A DNA stretch of 64,000 nt. Source: Poteriospumella lacustris. Its lineage: Eukaryota > Sar > Chrysophyceae > Chromulinales > Dinobryaceae. The notes under the pieces were generated by a model. That model was not told where the DNA came from and did not search any database. It saw only the letters and a list, made by a program, of their open reading frames with translations. Both the position numbers and the translations under genes were made by a program. The stretch lies in contig SMOI01000100.1 of assembly GCA_008000375.1 (NCBI GenBank), positions 43,624-107,623 of the forward strand, in the 5' to 3' direction. Of this stretch, positions 53,454 to 64,000 are shown piece after piece (the stretch's first letter is position 1; each line of letters opens with the position of its first letter).

Positions 53454-53950
53454 CCAGTCGTCGCCACGGCCTGTACATCGAGTCGTGCGCGCACCACTGC
53501 TTCGGCTGCAACCCCGACGTCAACGAAGACGCGTGGAACGGCGCGCACATCCGCGCGCAGCTGCTGCCGCTCACGGCGGCCACCGGCGACACCGCCACTG
53601 CGGCGGAGCGACAGCCGCTGCTGTCGACGGCTGCGTCTTCGTCTTCGTCGTCGTCTTCGCAAAGCGACGGCGGGCCGTCCATCCGCACGCCGGGCCCGTT
53701 CACGCCCGCGGCGGCCTTCGAGCGCTGGTACCGCTGGTCGCAGGCGCCGCAGCCGCCGCAGCCGCCGCCCCCGTCGTCGTCGTCGGACGGGGGGTCGCCG
53801 CCGCCGCTGCTCTTCCTGCAGGACGCGCCGTTTCCTTGCCACGACTGCTGCCGCTGCACTGCGGCGCCGTTGGCGCAGTCGCCGCCGTCGCTGCTGTCGG
53901 CGCTCGCCGCGAAGGCGATCTACGTGCTGCCGCCCGAGCTGCAGGGCTAG
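52163..53950 (+). CDS. Pectin acetylesterase / Notum family hydrolase
   Basis: Alpha/beta-hydrolase, 595 residues, one exon. An N-terminal anchor (ATLCSVFVVLLAVRLFAWTVLG) suggests a signal anchor and a secreted or lumenal catalytic domain. Family marks: EGGGWCW (Gly127-Cys131 region), PLHDWQTVHVKYCDG, and the nucleophile in VSGCSAGGLA (Ser238). The late ESCAHHCFGC (His444/445) matches the catalytic histidine region. Two low-complexity inserts interrupt the fold: a Ser/Gly stretch after VPSLSSS and a poly-Ala stretch near residue 425, plus a Ser-rich and Pro-rich region before the C-terminus. Plant members remove acetyl groups from pectin; animal Notum removes palmitoleate from Wnt. The substrate here is unknown; a polysaccharide ester is a reasonable guess. 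Confidence 0.85.
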
Positions 53951-54401
53951 CGGGCCCCGCCGCATTTCCGTTGTCTGTTTCGCCCTTCGCCCGCGTTGCA
54001 GCGGCTGCGTCCCCGGTCACCGGGCTACGCGTCGGTTGCTGTGCCCTGTGTCCCGTGTCCTCCGTCTGTTCGCTGTGTCGCTGTGTCCGTGTCTCTCTGT
54101 GTCTCTCTGTGTCTCTCTGTGTGTGTCTTTGCCTCTGTCTCTCGATGGCTGAGCGTCGCTGTCGCTGTCACTGTCACTGTCGCTGTAACGGTAACGCGTA
54201 ACGCGCCAACTGCTGCCGCCCCCCTCCCGCGACGAGTCGATCGAGCGTTTCATTATTTACAGACAACGCGCGCGGGTGACGCGGCGTTGCGACCCGCCGC
54301 CACACGCCGCACACGGGGGCGGGCGGGGGTCAATCGGTGTGAATACCGTTTATATATACAGATACAGATACAGATGCCACAGCGACCGTGGCCGTGGCCG
54401 T
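53951..54401. other. 3' flanks of convergent genes, CTCTGTGT-rich
   Basis: 451 bases between stop codons. The plus strand is dominated by GTGTC and CTCTGTGT units (54040-54135) and a CTGTCACTGTCACTGT stretch (54160-54190); ends in a TATATACAGATACAGATACAG run near 54352-54373. Confidence 0.5.
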
Positions 54402-57400
54402 TCAGACGAACTTCAGATCTTGAAACCGCCGCGCGATGCCGCGGATTTCCTCCATTTTTCCTTCGACGTCGCGCAGCTGCTGCTGCTTGTGGCGCGTGAC
54501 CTGGCTGGGGTAGTCCTGTTGGCGGGCCTCGGCCACCTGCGCGTCCAGCGCGGCCACCATCTCGGCGTCTCGCTGCTGCATGGCGGCCAACACGTGTTCG
54601 TAGATCGGGTCCTGCGGCGGCGGCTGGTGGTAGCGACGGGCGCAGCCGGCGGCCTTCGCCTCCGCGTCGAGACAGCACGTCCAGCGCCGCTTGCGGTGCG
54701 TGGCGCAGAGGGCGGTGAGGCCCGGGGCGGTGCAGGTGACGGGGCAGACGAGGAGGTAGCGCCCCGGGTGGTAGCCGCAGGCCATCGCGTGGTTCTGCGC
54801 GCCGAGGTAGAAGCCGAGGCAGTGCTGGCACTGCAGCGGCCGCTCGCGCACGCGCTGCATGAGGCCGTCGATGGGCGGCGGCGGCGTCGCGCCGGTGCCA
54901 TCGCCATCGTCACCGTCGTCGTCGCCGTCGAAGCGATCGTCGTCGTCCAGCGCCTCGACGTCGCCGTCGTCGTCGTCGTTGGCGTCGCCGGTGCCGCCGA
55001 GGTCGTCGTCATCGCGTTCGTGTTCGGAGGCGGAGGCGGCGTCGCGCGTTGGGCCGTTGCCGTTGCCGTTGCCGCCGCTGCGCCGCGTGCCGGCCGACGA
55101 CGACGCGGCGGCACCGCGCGGACCGCCACGTCGCCGTCGATCGTCGCCCGTCGCGGGCGTCGTCGCCTTCGCCGCATCGGTCGCCGACGCCGACCGTTTC
55201 ATCATGCGCCGCCACGACGCGGCCAGCTGCTTCTCCGCCTGCGCCACCGTCGCCGTCGACGCGGCGGGCTCCAGCGGCCGCGACCGCTGCTGCAACTGCC
55301 GCGCGAACTGCCGGTCGATGGCCATCTGTCGCTTGATGACCTCGACCTTGAGCTTGAAGGCGTCGGCGTGGCCCTTGTTCCAGTAGAAGTAGCGCAGCCA
55401 GCCGTGGAAGCGGCCGCGCAGCGTCGCCTGCCGCTCCTTCGGGAAGAACGACTCGTTGAGCTTCGACCGCTTCATGCGCAGCCACTCCATGCAGCGCACC
55501 TCGCGCACGACGCCGCTCATCTTGCCCACGCGGTCGTGGAGGTTGGCCTTGTTGACGGACAGCGCGTGCTGCAGCGACATCATCTTCCGCTCCGACGCGA
55601 TGATCTCCGCGCGGTTCACGATCGACCCCACGATGCGCCGGAAATACGTCAGATACAGCCGCTCGCGCAGCAGTTCCGTGGCGAAGCGCTGGTGGAAGCC
55701 GTTGATGGAGTCGGTGTCGATCCACTTGCAGGCCAGCACGACCTTGCGCTTCAACTTGTCGCGGTTCTTCGCGCGCGCCGCGCAGACGTCGTACCACTGC
55801 GTCGCCTCGGCGAGTTCGGCGTCGCGCTGCTTCGCGAGCTGCTCGCGCTTCTTCCACTCGGAGCGCGCCTTGAGCTCCTCCTCGCCCTTGTCGCGGCAGA
55901 AGACGCGGATCTTCAAAATGTTCTCCTCGATCTCGCGCAGCTTCGCCTGCGCCTCGTAGACGCTCTCCTGCGCCTCCATGAGCAAGAGCTCGGCCTCCAT
56001 CGCCGCGACGGACGCGATCTTCTCGCGGCTGCACCACTCCTTCAGCGACTTCGCCTCGAGCTTCTCCATGCGCTTCAGGTGCTTCGCGACGTTCCGCGCG
56101 TGTTGCCGCTGCTTGTGGCGCACGACGATGGCGCGTTTGATGAACAAGTTGCGCTGCAGCATCGGCCACGTGTGGAACTTGGCGGGCAGCTGCAGCCAGG
56201 CGGGCGGCTTCATCGCCTTGCGCGAGACGGACAGCTCCAGCAGCGCGAGGTTGAGCTCTTTGCCCTTGAAGAACTCGCGTTCGGCGGGGTCCAAGATGGC
56301 CGCTGCGCCGCCGCCGCCGGTGCCGTCGCCAGCGCCGTCGCCGTCGGCGTCGTCCTCGTCGTCCTCGTCGCCGTACTCGTCGCGGTAGGCCTTCTTCTGC
56401 CGCTCCATGCGGTCGACCTCGCGCAGCAGCATCGACAGCTCGTCCTCCAGCGCCATCAGCTGCTGGTCCTCCGCGCGGCGGCGCCGCTCCAGCGTCAGCT
56501 CTTTCAGCTCGCGACGCCGCCGCTCGTACGCGAACTGCAAATCGCGACGCGCGGCGATTTCCGCCGACAGCGCCGCGTTGAGCTGCACGCCGCCGTTGCC
56601 GTTGGCGCCACCGACGCCGCCTCCCACACCGCCCGTGCCGCCGCTCGCGTCGGTCGCGGTCGAGCGGAGCAGCGACATCGCCGCCTCCGCCTCCTGGCGC
56701 ATGCGCTGCTCCTCCTTGCGCAGCTGCTGCGCCAGCGTCTCTTCTTCCTTCATCAGGCGGCGCTCGCGGAGGTTCTCCTTCAGCTCCCAACGGTAGAACT
56801 CGCGGCAGCGGATCTCCTCCGCCAGCATCTCGGCGCAGAGGCGCTGCTGCCGCAGCAGCTCCTCGCGGCGCAGCCGCTTCTTCAGCTTCAGCTGCAGCAG
56901 CTCCTGCTTCGACTTCGTCTTCGCGGCCTCGTCGCCGCCCGCCGCCCCGTCGGCGCCACCCGCCGCAGTGCCACGCGCCGCGTCGTCGCCGCCGTCGGCG
57001 CCAGCGGCCGCCGCGAGTCGTCTGGCCTTGACGGGGTCGAGCAGCAGCATCATCTTGTTGGCCTGGCCCTTGTGCATCTCGATCTGCGCGCGCAGCTCGT
57101 CCTTGCGGCCCGTCCACATGGTGGCGAGGTCGTTGTAGGTGTGGTACTGCATGTGCGTCTGGCCCAGCAGGTCGGGGAAGTACACGCCCGTCTTCTTCTC
57201 GACGAAGTGGCGCGCGCGGAGGCCCTCGTCGTACGCCTCGGCGGCGAGGTCGACGATCATGTCGCGGACGACGTCGTCCATCAGCTGCCGCAGCTGGTGG
57301 TCGCGGATGAACAGCGTGCGCTGCTGGTACATGCGCTGGCGGATCTGCTGGTCGGCCGCGAGCGCCGCGTCCTCGACGAACTTGTGGCGCAGCTCCATCG

Positions 57401-60400
57401 CGATCGCCTTGCGCTGCTGCCAGACCTCGTACGTGGACATGGCGGCGGGGCGCCCCGAGGCCGGGCCGATGTAGTCCTTGCGGCGCTGCAGCCGGTCCTG
57501 CACCATCTTGTTCACCAGGACGCGCACCTTCTGGTGCTGCAGGCGCCGGTAGCGCGTCGAGTCGGTGACCCAGTAGGCCTCCTGCACCGCCAGCGCGATG
57601 GACTGCGTCCGCTGCTGGTCCTCGTGCTTGCCCACGTCCCAGAAGGCGTAGACCTGTCGGTTGTGCGTCTCCTCCTGCTGCATCAGGCGTCGCTCGTGGC
57701 GACACTGCTCGCGCTCGCGCAGGTTCATCGCCTGCTGCGCCATGTCCTCGGCCTCCATCAGCTTGCGCTCGTTGGACTGCAGGCTGTGCTCGTAGTCGAC
57801 CACGTCGCGGTAGTAGAGGAAGGCCATGGCGGGCGGCGTGCCGAAGGGCAGCTGCACCATCACCATGTCGTCACGGCTGCGGAACGCCGAGATGACCACC
57901 ATGCCGAACAGCCGCGTGCGCACGAGGTTGCCCGGCCGGACGTAGGCGAGCAGCTCGGCGACGTCGTGCTGCTTCTTGAAGAACTCCTGCGTCCACTGCA
58001 GGCGCTTGGTCTTCATCGCGACGTCCTGTTCGTACGCCTGCAGCGTGCCCTCCGTGACCACCTTCGTCTTCAGCAGCTGGCGCATCTGGTCGTGGATCAG
58101 CTGCACGCGGTCGAACTGCTCCTGCACGTCGTCCCAGACGCCCGCGCGGGCCATCTCCGCGCGCATTTTGTCCTTCTTCGCCTGATGCAGAATGAGCGAC
58201 GCCTGTTGCCACAGGCGCTGCATGTGATCGTACGTCGAGAGCAGCTTCGACGTGCGGTCGAGGTCCGCCTCGACGTCCTGCAGCTCCATCTCCATGACGA
58301 ACGAGTCGCGGTGCAGCGTCTCCAGCACGGCCGCGTACAAGTCGCGCTGCGAGAGCAGCTCGAAACGCTCCATTTTGTAGTCGTAAATGCGGCGGCGGAA
58401 GTTGTGCAGGCGGCCGATGTGGAACAGCAGGTCCTGGAACTGCGCGCGGTGCCGCTCGTCCACCGCGCGAAACGTGGGCGGCGGCTGTTCGATCTCGTGC
58501 AACGGGTCGAACTCGTCCAGCAGCGTCTCCGGCAGACCCTCGTGCTCCAAGCGCTCGCGTTCGCGCGCCCGTTTGGATGCCTCGTAGTACTGCACCTCCT
58601 CCTCGGTCCACTGCAGGCCCTGGCGAAAGACGCCCGCCGCCTTGATCGAGCGCGCGTGGCGGTGGTCGAAGTCGTAGACGACGTGGAGGTCGTCGAAGTC
58701 GTAGAAGTACACCTCGTTCATCTCCATCTCGCGTCGCTCTTTCTCCAGGCGGACGCGCTCTTGCTCCACTTTGCGCAGTTCCTCTTGGCTCGTGAAGCGG
58801 AAGGTGCCTTCGTCGGCGGTGTGGCGCTGGGTCTGCAGCCACAACGTGCGGTCGGCGCCGGAGCCGTAGCCCAGCAGCTGCGACTCTTCCTCCTCCAGTC
58901 GATTCAGCTCCTTGCCGCACTGCAGGCAGCGCACGCCGTGCTCGTATAGGTTGCCCCAGGCCTTCGTGCGCAAGTGCTCGCAGTTGTAGGCAATGGGCTT
59001 GACGCGCTGGAAGACGTCGGCGGGGAATGTCAGCTGCGCCTTCATCGCCGCGCGTCGCTCGAAATACAACTTCCGCAGCTTCGCTTTGAAGACGTCGACT
59101 TCCGCCTGCGTCTCCGCGCGTAGCTGCTGAATGCGGCGCTGAATCGTGCGTTTCTTGGCGGCGAAGTCCTTCCAGACGCGCTCTTCGTGCTCCTGCAGCT
59201 CGTGGTCGACGTCGCGTCGGTGTCGCTCCATCCAGCGGTGCTTGTACCGCTCGGTCGCGGCGGCCTTGGCGATTTCTTTGTTCGTTTTGTCGGGGTCGGG
59301 CAGCAGGATGCCCTTCTTGATGTCCAGCATCGCCCCGGGCAGCAGCGCTTTGATTTCGCGGCGTCCCACCGACGACTTAGACGCCGCCGTCGCCTCCTCG
59401 TCGATGGTCGCCTCCATCGCCTGCAGGACCCGTTCGCGGTGGCGTTGGACGTGCTTCGTCACCTTTTTCTGAAACGACGCGACGGCGCGTTCGAGGCGGG
59501 CGATTTCGTCGCGCGTCTTGGCCTCGATGCGCTGGATCTCGTCTTCCCAGGCTTTCTTCTCGCGATAGCGGGCCTTGGACTGCGGGTCGATCTCTTGGAT
59601 GGGCGAGTGGAAGTACTTGAAGGTCGACAGGTCGAGCGCCAGCGGCGCGCCGATGTTCTCGAAGCCGTCGTCGTACTCCTGCACGCGGTGCGTGATCTTC
59701 GCGACGAGGCCGTTCTCGATCCAATCGACGCGGTGGTCGAGCACCTTCACGTTTCGCCAGCGACTCTCCGCTTTGTCCCAGAGCACCAATCGCCGGCCAA
59801 TCAAATCGCGGGCCTCGTCGAGTTTGGCGCGTTCCAACTGGCGCTTCTTCGTCACGTATTTCTTCTTCGACTGCTCCAGACGCGACTCGCGCTCCAAATC
59901 GGTCCCCGCCATCATCCCGCGCGCGACTTGTGCCTCTTTCTGTTTCTTGAGCAGCAGTTGTCGCTGTTGCTGCTGCTGCAGCAAGATTTCCGCCTTCAAG
60001 ATGCGCAAGAAGTACTCGCGGCTGAAGCGCTGCAGCGTCTGCGTCAAGATCTGCGAATCCCAATGCGGCGTCGTCGCGTTCTCCACGTCGATGAGCTCCT
60101 CCAACAGCCGCGTCTCGCGCAGACCACCAGAGGCCTCTTCGATGCGAATCATCTTCACGTACGAGGACAGCGTGCGGTGTTTGAACGGATTCTTCGGGTC
60201 GGAGACCAGCTCCAGATCCTGCATCTCGTACTCCTCGAAGATGCCCGTGCACACCGCGAGGTGCTTCTTGATGTCCGTCGTCGAGGCGGAGAAATCGAAG
60301 CGAAAGGCGAAGGCGTTGCCGCGAAAGACGTGTTTGACGTCGTAGAGGACGGTGCCCGTCGCGGGGTTCATCCGATTGTGGAAGGTGCCGATGTGCGATA

Positions 60401-62577
60401 GCGACGTCAGCGTCGGCCCGAGCTGCACGCGGACGAAGTCCAACGACGTGTCGAAGTGTTCGTACTCCGGCCCGCGGCCCTGCCGCGTGATCGTGACGGA
60501 CAAGCTCCAGAGACTGTCCTTCGGCAGGTTGATCACGCCGCTGCAGTAGCCCATCGCGTCGGGACCCAGCGTGACACCGCCCGAGCTGCCTTCACCGTCG
60601 CCGTCGCCTTCCCCGTCACCGTCGCGTTGCTCGTCGTCTTCGAAGACGATCGCGCCCATGTTGTTCGTCGTGACGTAGCGCACCACGTTCGACGACAACG
60701 TGTAGTCGTGGTGCTTGAACCACGGCAACGTGCCGACGATCTTCTTCCGCAGCGGAATCAGCTTCTGCCCGCTCGCGAGGAAGGCGTTCAACGAATCGAC
60801 GATGTTCAGCCGCAACGAATCGACTTTGGAGCGCTGCAGCTTCTCCGAGATGCGGGCGATGCGACTGATCATGCTCTCCAACTCGCCTCGTTTGCCGGAT
60901 TCTTTCAAGCGCTCGACCCACATCACTCGCTCGATTTGTTGGCTTTCCTTGTGGAACTTCAACGCTTGGTCGCTGCCTTCTTTGATCGCGATGAACTTCG
61001 ATTGCTGCGTGATCGCGTCGAGCATTTCCTTCGGCAGCGCCGTGACGCCCATGCCTTCGACCTTCGCGAGGCTTTTGCCGATGACCGTCGGCAGCGCGAC
61101 GCCAGAACCGAAATTCTCGGTGGCTAAGGCGGCGTCGGTCTTTTGTACTTTTTGTTTGGCCATGGCGATGGCCTTCGCCAACGTCAGGCTCTGGGACTGG
61201 GCGGCTTTCCGTCGGTGCTCGGCCTTTCCGATGGCGTAGTCGACGTTGCGCAGCTTCTGCATCACTTGGGAGGCTCGCTGCTTCCACAAATCAGTGGCGG
61301 GAATCTCTTGAGCCATGGGCATCCGTCGAGGCGGACCCAGCTGTGCCTTTTCGATGGCCAGCACCTCTTGATGTATTTGTCGCTGCTCCTTCTCGAGCAG
61401 GTCCTTGACGTCGTGCATCCGGTCGATGGCGTCCTTTAGTTCTTTGAGATCGACCTGCAGTGCTTGATAGAGCTGTTCTTGTTGCAGTACGTTCGATTGC
61501 TGCTCGTTGCGCAGATTCATTTTGTCTTCGTAGTGTGAGGACGGATGCGCATCGAAGACATGCGCGTCGTGGGCGTCCAGCTCCTCGACCCACAGGTCTT
61601 CCTCCGCATCGTCTCGTCGCTCCGGCGCGAATACACCCAGATTCGTGGACAATCCCACTTTCTTATTGGGGGAATGGCCTTCAACTTGAAGCCGAACACG
61701 CGCGTCTTCGCGGTCTTCCCAGTCATCCTTCAGCCGCTCCAGCGTTTCACGGTTCCGCCGCTTGACGAGCTCGTTCGGTGAACTGGACTTCAGCTCCTCG
61801 TTGTATATGTCTGCTTGTTTACTGTAGAAATCTATCCGCCATAACCGTTGCTTCTCATCTTCCTGCTCTTTCTTCTCCGCCGCAAGGCGCTTCATCTCGG
61901 CTTCTTTTTCCTGTGCCACCCCACCGAGGACGAGAAACGCGTAGAAAACGTTAGAAAAACACGGAAAACGAAGGAAAAGGGTAACTCATGCGCATACCAA
62001 TGATTCTTGAACTTGTAGTTGCCGCCGTTCGTGAAATTGTGCAATTTCCTGTCGCAATTGCACTTCCTTGGCAGAGTGCAGCGCCTCGCGCTTCTCCTCA
62101 ATGATCATTTGCTTGGATTCGAACATCTCTTGAAGCATTCGTTCGCGGTCTCGTTCTTCTTTGGAAAACTTAAGTTCTCCCTCTATTGTGCGCTTTTCTT
62201 CCTCATATAAGCCCTCCAACGCTCTACAAAAGAACCCGGGTCCGATCAGCGGCGTCACGTCAAACTGCAGCGGCGTGGACTGTCACTTACTTTTCTGAAT
62301 CGAGGATTTGTTTGGCGAAAATCTTTTTGTTTTTCATGCGTCTGATAAAACCAGGAGTGATGGTGTCGACGACTGCACCGTACGCTTGGGAAGCAGCCTT
62401 TGGAAGGCCCTCGTTGAGGAACTTCCGCATGTAACCTCCCACTTCGGCAACATCATCAACATTGAAGCCCTCCTCGTGATTGGCAATCACATCCATTTTC
62501 TTTTCGTAGTTATTTTTGCCAAAGTTGGCATCTTCGCCCGAATTCGAGCCAAGTAGCCCGGGCAGTGAGGAAAACAT
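54402..62577 (-). CDS. Very large coiled-coil protein, 2,673 residues
   Basis: Exon 1 62577-62291, exon 2 62223-61998, exon 3 61910-54402, introns of 67 and 87 nt; exon 3 is 7.5 kb without interruption. The N-terminus starts MFSSLPGLLGSNSGEDANFG; most of the rest is highly charged helix with long Arg/Lys/Glu/Gln heptads. Islands of other character: an internal CEHLRTKAW...VRCLQCGKEL zinc-ribbon-like site near residue 1170; a region of aromatic and Trp-rich motifs (WMERHRRDVDHEL, WLRYFYWNKGHADAF); and a C-terminal Cys/His-rich zone (CQHCLGFYLG...CGYHPGRYLLVCPVTC...CCLDAEAKAAGC). Size and composition suit a flagellar, basal-body or cytoskeletal scaffold, but no family is recognised. Confidence 0.8.
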
Positions 62578-63102
62578 TTCTCGTCACTCACCGCCTTCCG
62601 CAACTTAACGATAAATCTCAATATTTACTGTCGGAAAAATTTGGAAAAACACAGAAATACTCCCACCAGACAAAGAATAGTTGTCCTTTTGAATTTGGTC
62701 GTCTTTCCTGACCTTTGTTTGGTGTTCTACTTTATTTATTCGTTCAATGACAATGGCAACAGACAGGAGCACTCTTCAAAACAACGAACGAGCGGCGTGT
62801 GCACAAAAATAAAACCGCCGACGGCTGTTCCCGAAGCGTTTCATTTTTTACTCGGTTGAGTGCGTGTCGGGTTGAAAACTAACTGGTCGCACTCGGCGAA
62901 GCGAAGCATCATTCGGTTCAGATTGTAAGAGACTCTAAGGGTTTCTCAAATGTGGTGCATAAAAAAAGCAACGGTAGTCGCTCAATTGTAGACGTACTGT
63001 GTGTATGCAGCCTCAACAATCAGGCCGTGTACATCAGAGAATCCCAACAGAACCCACAATGAGAACATTTCTATGAAGTATAATTCAAAGATCTACACTA
63101 TG
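62578..63102. other. Intergenic region, coiled-coil promoter and SPC3 3' flank
   Basis: 525 AT-rich bases. The open frame 62641-62859 (plus) has no recognisable features. Confidence 0.4.
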
Positions 63103-63868
63103 TTACACTTTGTATTTCGCGGGTAATGTAAACGAAGTCATGTTGGCATCACCAACGTACAATCGTCCCGTGAGAGGCATGTGGTCCCATACCAACCGTA
63201 ATCGAATGGTCTTGTTGCGCAGCTCCTGTCCCTGATCAATCAAAGCGTACTTGACGAATTCATTTCTTTCCTTTATAAGCGCTTCTTCGGGCGACTTGAT
63301 GATACGGTCCCATATGATAACTTGATTTAAAGGCTGAAACAGATAAGATAGTCAGTAAAAAGACCAGCTTGAAGCCAAACGTTCAGCTATCGTGCTTACA
63401 TTTGCCTTGGTCTCGTACTCGGCCAAAACGAATACGAAAAGCTGCTTTAGATTCCAATGAAACGCTGGCCGCAAATCTGGAGAAGCGCACGGTAAATCTG
63501 AGAAACGGCAAATCACAATTTGTCGACGTCATACCTGCTTCCAAATCAAAGCTTAACAGCGCACGATCTTGACCACCATGCTGGCGCCTGACGAGAATTG
63601 ATTTAGCGAATGGAATAACGCCTCACTGGAACGGCAATCGAGCAACATCTACTTACAAGGACTTGAGGTTGTTCAACTTCAGGACTTTCACCTGAGGCTC
63701 ACCGCGGTGGAGAAAAGTGCTGTGCGGAAAACCGTATGAGTATGTGCAATTCAGCTGTCGATCAATCGATCAGATCATGTACCTGAAAGAGCATAGCGTT
63801 GCTAAAACGAGCAACACTGTGAGAGAAAAGAAGATCACAGCGTTGAGCCGAACCCAGATGTTATGCAT
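63103..63868 (-). CDS. SPCS3: Signal peptidase complex subunit 3 (SPC3/SPCS3)
   Basis: Essential accessory subunit of the ER signal peptidase complex. 169 residues assembled from five small exons: 63868-63783, 63719-63657, 63587-63535, 63476-63400, 63333-63103, with introns of 58-69 nt. One N-terminal transmembrane segment follows MHNIWVRLNA, as in plant SPC3 (MHSFGYRLNA). The lumenal part contains HWNLKQLFVFVLAEYETK spliced to NQVIIWDRI, then YALIDQGQELRNKTIRLRL and WDHMPLTGRLY, the best conserved parts of the family. Length fits (about 165-180). The gene is complete, its start lying 132 bases from the window end. Confidence 0.93.
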
Positions 63869-64000
63869 GGTGGATAAGGTCGGTTATTCGCTGAAAGAAA
63901 GACAGCACAAAGGTCGACAACCGTCCAAATACTTGTCAGCTCAACTGAATGACAATCTATTCTCAGCTGCACGAGTCGTCAATTCGTCAAAGCCCATCGG

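Noticed and set aside
54276-58949. 1,557-codon plus-strand open frame antisense to the coiled-coil gene
   Set aside because: Composition is typical of an antisense shadow (Leu/Arg/Val/His-rich) and it has no recognisable motif; the minus strand has intact exon joins and coiled-coil sequence.

Overview
This is a eukaryotic nuclear fragment: protein genes are split by many short GT-AG introns (about 56-131 nt), gene spacing is tight on both strands, and the products are typically eukaryotic (eIF5A, EF-1alpha, eIF3g, LTV1, DDX54, Nup50, SPC3, SDF2, cardiolipin synthase). A free-living, probably flagellated protist is likely. The EF-1alpha, the FYVE-like fingers and the calcyphosine-like protein fit a heterotrophic stramenopile or a similar lineage, but this placement is inference from protein feel and has not been tested by phylogeny. 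No tRNA, rRNA, transposon or CRISPR feature was recognised.

Layout. 1-1.6 kb: two eIF5A genes facing each other tail to tail. 2-8 kb: LTV1 (40S ribosome export and assembly) converging on an R3H/DEAH RNA helicase. 8.4-10.1 kb: a single-pass membrane protein with a Pro/Ala/Ser-rich tail. 10.3-12.8 kb: two secreted Asp-box beta-propeller paralogues. 13.4-19.9 kb: a 2,141-residue chain of seven calcyphosine-like EF-hand modules. 20.3-31.3 kb: two 2-hydroxyacid dehydrogenase paralogues in inverted orientation enclosing a tiny membrane protein, cardiolipin synthase, a double-FYVE-like protein and SDF2; a shikimate-dehydrogenase-like gene follows. 31.4-37.4 kb: a nine-exon glycosyltransferase-like gene, Nup50 and EF-1alpha. 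39-42.3 kb: a 1.2 kb-arm palindrome carrying two identical eIF3g genes. 42.9-54 kb: DDX54/Dbp10, a 1,206-residue unknown protein, a trypsin-fold protein with a cysteine at the nucleophile position, and a pectin-acetylesterase/Notum-family enzyme. 54.4-63.9 kb: a 2,673-residue coiled-coil protein and the signal peptidase subunit SPC3.

The strongest unexpected pattern is that three different gene pairs (eIF5A, 2-hydroxyacid dehydrogenase, eIF3g) are convergent inverted duplicates whose coding regions are identical or nearly so, while their spacers or 5' portions have diverged. The spacers of the two tightest pairs still hold symmetric traces of common origin. This looks like old inverted duplication followed by repeated sequence homogenisation, and read-through transcripts would fold into long perfect hairpins. 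The EF-hand gene shows the same behaviour internally, with a nearly identical core repeated six times.

Exon boundaries were worked out by hand from splice signals and frame continuity; expect occasional errors of one or a few bases.
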